A stretch of 64,000 nt of DNA from Providencia rettgeri (GTDB lineage Bacteria > Pseudomonadota > Gammaproteobacteria > Enterobacterales > Enterobacteriaceae), in NCBI RefSeq assembly GCF_001874625.1, contig NZ_CP017671.1:744001-808000 (forward strand), read 5' to 3'. The translations under genes and the position numbers were made by a program. Positions within the stretch are counted from its first letter, which is position 1; each line of letters begins with the position of its first letter. Below the pieces are notes generated by a model that was not told the origin of the DNA, made no database searches, and saw only the letters and a program-made list of their open reading frames with translations. Positions 61,534 to 64,000 of this stretch are shown in pieces.

Positions 61534-62748
61534 ATGACTTGGTCTGATTTTAAATCTCACTATCTCATCGGTTTTTGGAAACCATTACCTGCAGTAATTG
61601 CTGCGGGGATCTTATCAACTTATTATTTTGGCTTAACGGGCACATTTTGGGCTGTGACTGGCGAGTTCACTCGCTGGGGCGGACATGTCATGCAACTTTT
61701 TGGTGCGGAGCCTGAAACTTGGGGATATTTTAAAGTTATTGGCTTTGAAGGCACGCCATTAGACCGTATTGATGGTGTTATGATTATTGGTATGTTCGCA
61801 GGGTGTTTTGCGGCAGCCCTTTGGGCCAATAACATCAAATTACGTATGCCTCAACACCGAATCCGTATTTTCCAAGCAATATTAGGCGGTATTATTGCGG
61901 GGTTTGGGGCTCGTTTAGCTATGGGGTGTAATTTAGCCGCATTCTTTACTGGGATACCTCAATTTTCATTACATGCGTGGTACTTTGCCGTTGCCACTGC
62001 TGCTGGGTCATATTTTGGCGCCAAGTTTACACTGATGCCAATGTTTCGGATCCCCGTGAAGCTCAAAAAGGTCAATACTGCATCCCCTCTAACCCAAAAC
62101 CATGATGTGGCGAAAAGACGTTTTAAACTTGGTATGGTGATTTTTACTTTAGCCATTGCTTGGGGTTTTTATACGTTGCTTGATTCTCCAGTGATGGGGT
62201 TCGCGATTTTATGTGGGATAGGTTTTGGTTTATTAATTGAGCGAGCTCAGATCTGCTTTACTTCTGCGTTTCGTGATCTTTGGATCACGGGGCGTACGCA
62301 TATGGCGAAAGCAATTATTATCGGCATGGCGGTTAGTGCCGTGGGGATTTTTAGCTACGTACAATTAGGTGCTACACCTAAAATCCTATGGGCAGGCCCG
62401 AATGCAGTAATTGGTGGTCTATTATTTGGCTTTGGTATCGTTCTTGCTGGTGGTTGTGAAACGGGCTGGATGTATCGTGCTGTTGAAGGCCAAGTTCATT
62501 ATTGGTGGGTTGGCTTCGGTAATATTATTGGCGCAACAGTTCTTGCTTATTATTGGGATGATTTGGGCCCTTGGTTGGCCACTGATTTTGATAAAGTTAA
62601 TCTATTAGAAACTTTTGGGCCAGAAGGTGGTTTATTGGTTACTTATGCATTATTAGCGGTAGCGTTTGTGCTGATGCTGTTATGGGAAAAACACTTTTTC
62701 CGTAAACGAGAGCAAAAGTCATCGAATACATCCGTGGAGGCAGTATGA
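61534..62748 (+). CDS. yedE: YeeE/YedE-family membrane protein (selenium/sulfur transport)
   Basis: 404 residues from ATG 61534. The TTG at 61522 is inside the upstream small ORF and supplies GGAAG as ribosome binding site. About ten membrane segments. Conserved Cys in MGCNLAAFFTGIPQ, AQICFTSAFRD and GGCETGWMYRAVEGQ match the YedE/FdhT-TsuA family, whose members import thiosulfate or serve selenium metabolism. It overlaps yedF by four bases, the usual partner. Confidence 0.9.
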   Translation: MTWSDFKSHYLIGFWKPLPAVIAAGILSTYYFGLTGTFWAVTGEFTRWGGHVMQLFGAEPETWGYFKVIGFEGTPLDRIDGVMIIGMFAGCFAAALWANNIKLRMPQHRIRIFQAILGGIIAGFGARLAMGCNLAAFFTGIPQFSLHAWYFAVATAAGSYFGAKFTLMPMFRIPVKLKKVNTASPLTQNHDVAKRRFKLGMVIFTLAIAWGFYTLLDSPVMGFAILCGIGFGLLIERAQICFTSAFRDLWITGRTHMAKAIIIGMAVSAVGIFSYVQLGATPKILWAGPNAVIGGLLFGFGIVLAGGCETGWMYRAVEGQVHYWWVGFGNIIGATVLAYYWDDLGPWLATDFDKVNLLETFGPEGGLLVTYALLAVAFVLMLLWEKHFFRKREQKSSNTSVEAV

Positions 62749-62984
62749 ACAAGAAAGACATTATCCCTGATTACCGCTTAGATATGGTTGGAGAACCTTG
62801 TCCATATCCTGCTGTAGCAACGTTAGAGGCTATGCCATCACTGAAAAGCGGTGAAATCTTAGAAGTGGTAAGTGACTGCCCCCAGTCAATTAATAATATC
62901 CCACTAGATGCGAAAAATTATGGTTATACGGTGTTGGATATTCAACAGGATGGGCCGACTATTCGTTATCTTATCCAAAAATAA
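62745..62984 (+). CDS. yedF: TusA-family sulfurtransferase-like protein YedF
   Basis: 79 residues (77 in E. coli). The TusA fold with the Cys-Pro-x-Pro motif in VGEPCPYPAVATLEAMPSLK, where Cys would carry persulfide or selenium. Start overlaps the yedE stop (ATGA). YedE-YedF pairs are linked to selenium donor handling in selenophosphate-using bacteria. Confidence in the family is high, in the substrate low. Confidence 0.92.
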   Translation: MNKKDIIPDYRLDMVGEPCPYPAVATLEAMPSLKSGEILEVVSDCPQSINNIPLDAKNYGYTVLDIQQDGPTIRYLIQK

Positions 62985-62987
62985 CAG

Positions 62988-63502
62988 ATACCCGTCATAC
63001 TTCGCGCTGTAGCGTTGTTGACCGCTCTCACCGCCCCTAGTCACATACTTTTGTATGCTCCTAGGGTTCGGTTCGCTTGTCGCCTAGCTACAACCCGAAT
63101 TATATAGGGTATCCAAATGGTATTGTTATATTTTGCGTCGGGGCGCTGCCGACTGTAACGACAGCCCTAGTCACATACTTTTGTATGCTCCTAGGGTTCG
63201 GTTCACTTATCGCCTAGCTACCACCCGAATTATATAGGGTATCCAAATGGTATTGTTATATTTTGCGCCGGGGCGCTGCCGACTGTAACGACAGCCCTAG
63301 TCACATACTTTTGTATGCTCCTAGGGTTCGGTTCGCTTGTCGGCTAGCTACCACCCGAATTATATAGGGTATCCAAATGGTATTGTTATATTTTGCGCCG
63401 GGGCGCTGCCGACTGTAACGACAGCCCTAGTCATATACTTTTGTATACCCCTAGGGTTCGGTTCGCTTGTCGCCTAGCTACGGCACAAATTATTTAAGGT
63501 AT
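62988..63502 (+). repeat. Tandem ERIC array, four copies
   Basis: CCCTAGTCAC recurs at 63035, 63165 and 63295, with CCCTAGTCAT at 63425, an exact 130-bp period. Copy 1 opens with the canonical ATACCCGTCATACTT ERIC end. Copies 2-4 share a different left arm (GGGGCGCTGCCGACTGTAAC) and are nearly identical to one another. All have GTTCGGTTC..T and CGAATTATATAGGGTATCC ends except the last. It starts 4 bp after yedF. Confidence 0.9.
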
Positions 63503-63581
63503 ATTAGTGACTTACCATTCAATTTATTAAAATATTTAAATTGCAGATGGGTTTATGAGTAAAATATCGACAGATGTTCAG

Positions 63582-64000
63582 TTAATCTTCTTGCCAATTT
63601 GTAATATCAAGGACTAATTCACACTCATCGTCAATATATCCCCCTGTAGGGACAAAACCGAGCTTTTTGTAAAATTCGAATGGGCTTTCCTCCCCTTCGC
63701 CACAACTGTTATAAAGGCGCGGATAGCCTTTCTTTTTTAGATAAGCAATGACTTGAAGTAATGCTTCGCGACCAAACCCTAGTTTTTGATAGGGTTCCGC
63801 AATCATAAAGCGCCACAGCATAATGCCATCATATTCTAATTCATCATCATCTAAACCAGAGTGAAGCATGATAAAGCCAACAGGGACATCATCTGCGTAA
63901 ATTCCTCGGTACCACGCACAACTAGAAAATTGTGCTTCGACCATAGAATAAGCATTATCTGCCACCATATTACGTTGTGCTTCACTAAGGGTATGACTTA
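63582..64000 (-). CDS. GNAT-family acetyltransferase (5' end outside window)
   Basis: The frame runs open to the window edge (reading SHTLSEAQRNMVADNAYSMV), so the N-terminus is missing and the ATG at 63968 is internal. The GNAT fold is clear: ADDVPVGFIMLHSG, MLWRFMIAEPYQKLGFGREA (acetyl-CoA loop) and FYKKLGFVPTGGYIDDECEL. It resembles spermine/spermidine-type acetyltransferases, but the substrate is not certain. Confidence 0.87.
   Translation of the reverse strand, partial: SHTLSEAQRNMVADNAYSMVEAQFSSCAWYRGIYADDVPVGFIMLHSGLDDDELEYDGIMLWRFMIAEPYQKLGFGREALLQVIAYLKKKGYPRLYNSCGEGEESPFEFYKKLGFVPTGGYIDDECELVLDITNWQED

Noticed and set aside
62988-63502. Regular repeats as a CRISPR array
   Set aside because: Units are 130 bp with no short repeat/unique spacer structure and no cas genes nearby. 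They are ERIC elements.

Overview
The window reads as a chromosome segment of a low-GC member of the Enterobacterales. The family is probably Morganellaceae, and Providencia is my best guess. This is inferred from gene order, protein similarity from memory, AT-rich codon use and the many ERIC (enterobacterial repetitive intergenic consensus) elements. No rRNA, tRNA, CRISPR array, insertion sequence or prophage was seen.

The backbone follows the E. coli 99.5-1 min order with insertions. Positions 1-12 kb hold serB, radA, nadR, ettA, slt, trpR, yjjX, gpmB, rob and creA. At 12-19 kb come arcA and the thrLABC operon with its attenuator. At 30-36 kb are yaaA, tal, mogA, satP and dnaKJ, the last with a sigma-32 promoter. 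At 39-55 kb are nhaA, nhaR, rpsT, ribF-ileS-lspA-fkpB-ispH, dapB and carAB. From 55 kb the map is a mosaic: an AlbA/TipAS-type MerR regulator, yghB, metC, exbBD, a 1.6-kb AT-rich gap, yedEF for selenium/sulfur handling, and a GNAT gene cut by the window end.

Two accessory blocks interrupt the backbone. Between thrC and yaaA lies a copper/silver efflux island laid out like the plasmid sil locus: a SilE/PcoE-like periplasmic protein, then cusS and cusR on the minus strand, facing cusC-F-B-A and a DUF411 gene. A 22-bp palindromic CusR box lies between cusR and cusC. A second, imperfect copy precedes the SilE-like gene, which has lost most of the His/Met ligands typical of its family. Between dnaJ and nhaA lie a frameshifted exported amidohydrolase and a DMT-family permease.

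The most conspicuous non-coding feature is ERIC expansion. Three arrays have exact periods of 131 bp (577-1119), 128 bp (8921-9321) and 130 bp (62988-63502). There are also solitary copies, and a 66-bp internally deleted copy in the tal leader. Other points of interest are a HigB toxin relic upstream of slt, a 188-bp inverted-repeat-bounded structured element after the MerR gene, a possible small RNA and small ORF upstream of yedE, and a 14-bp palindrome on the likely ribF promoter.
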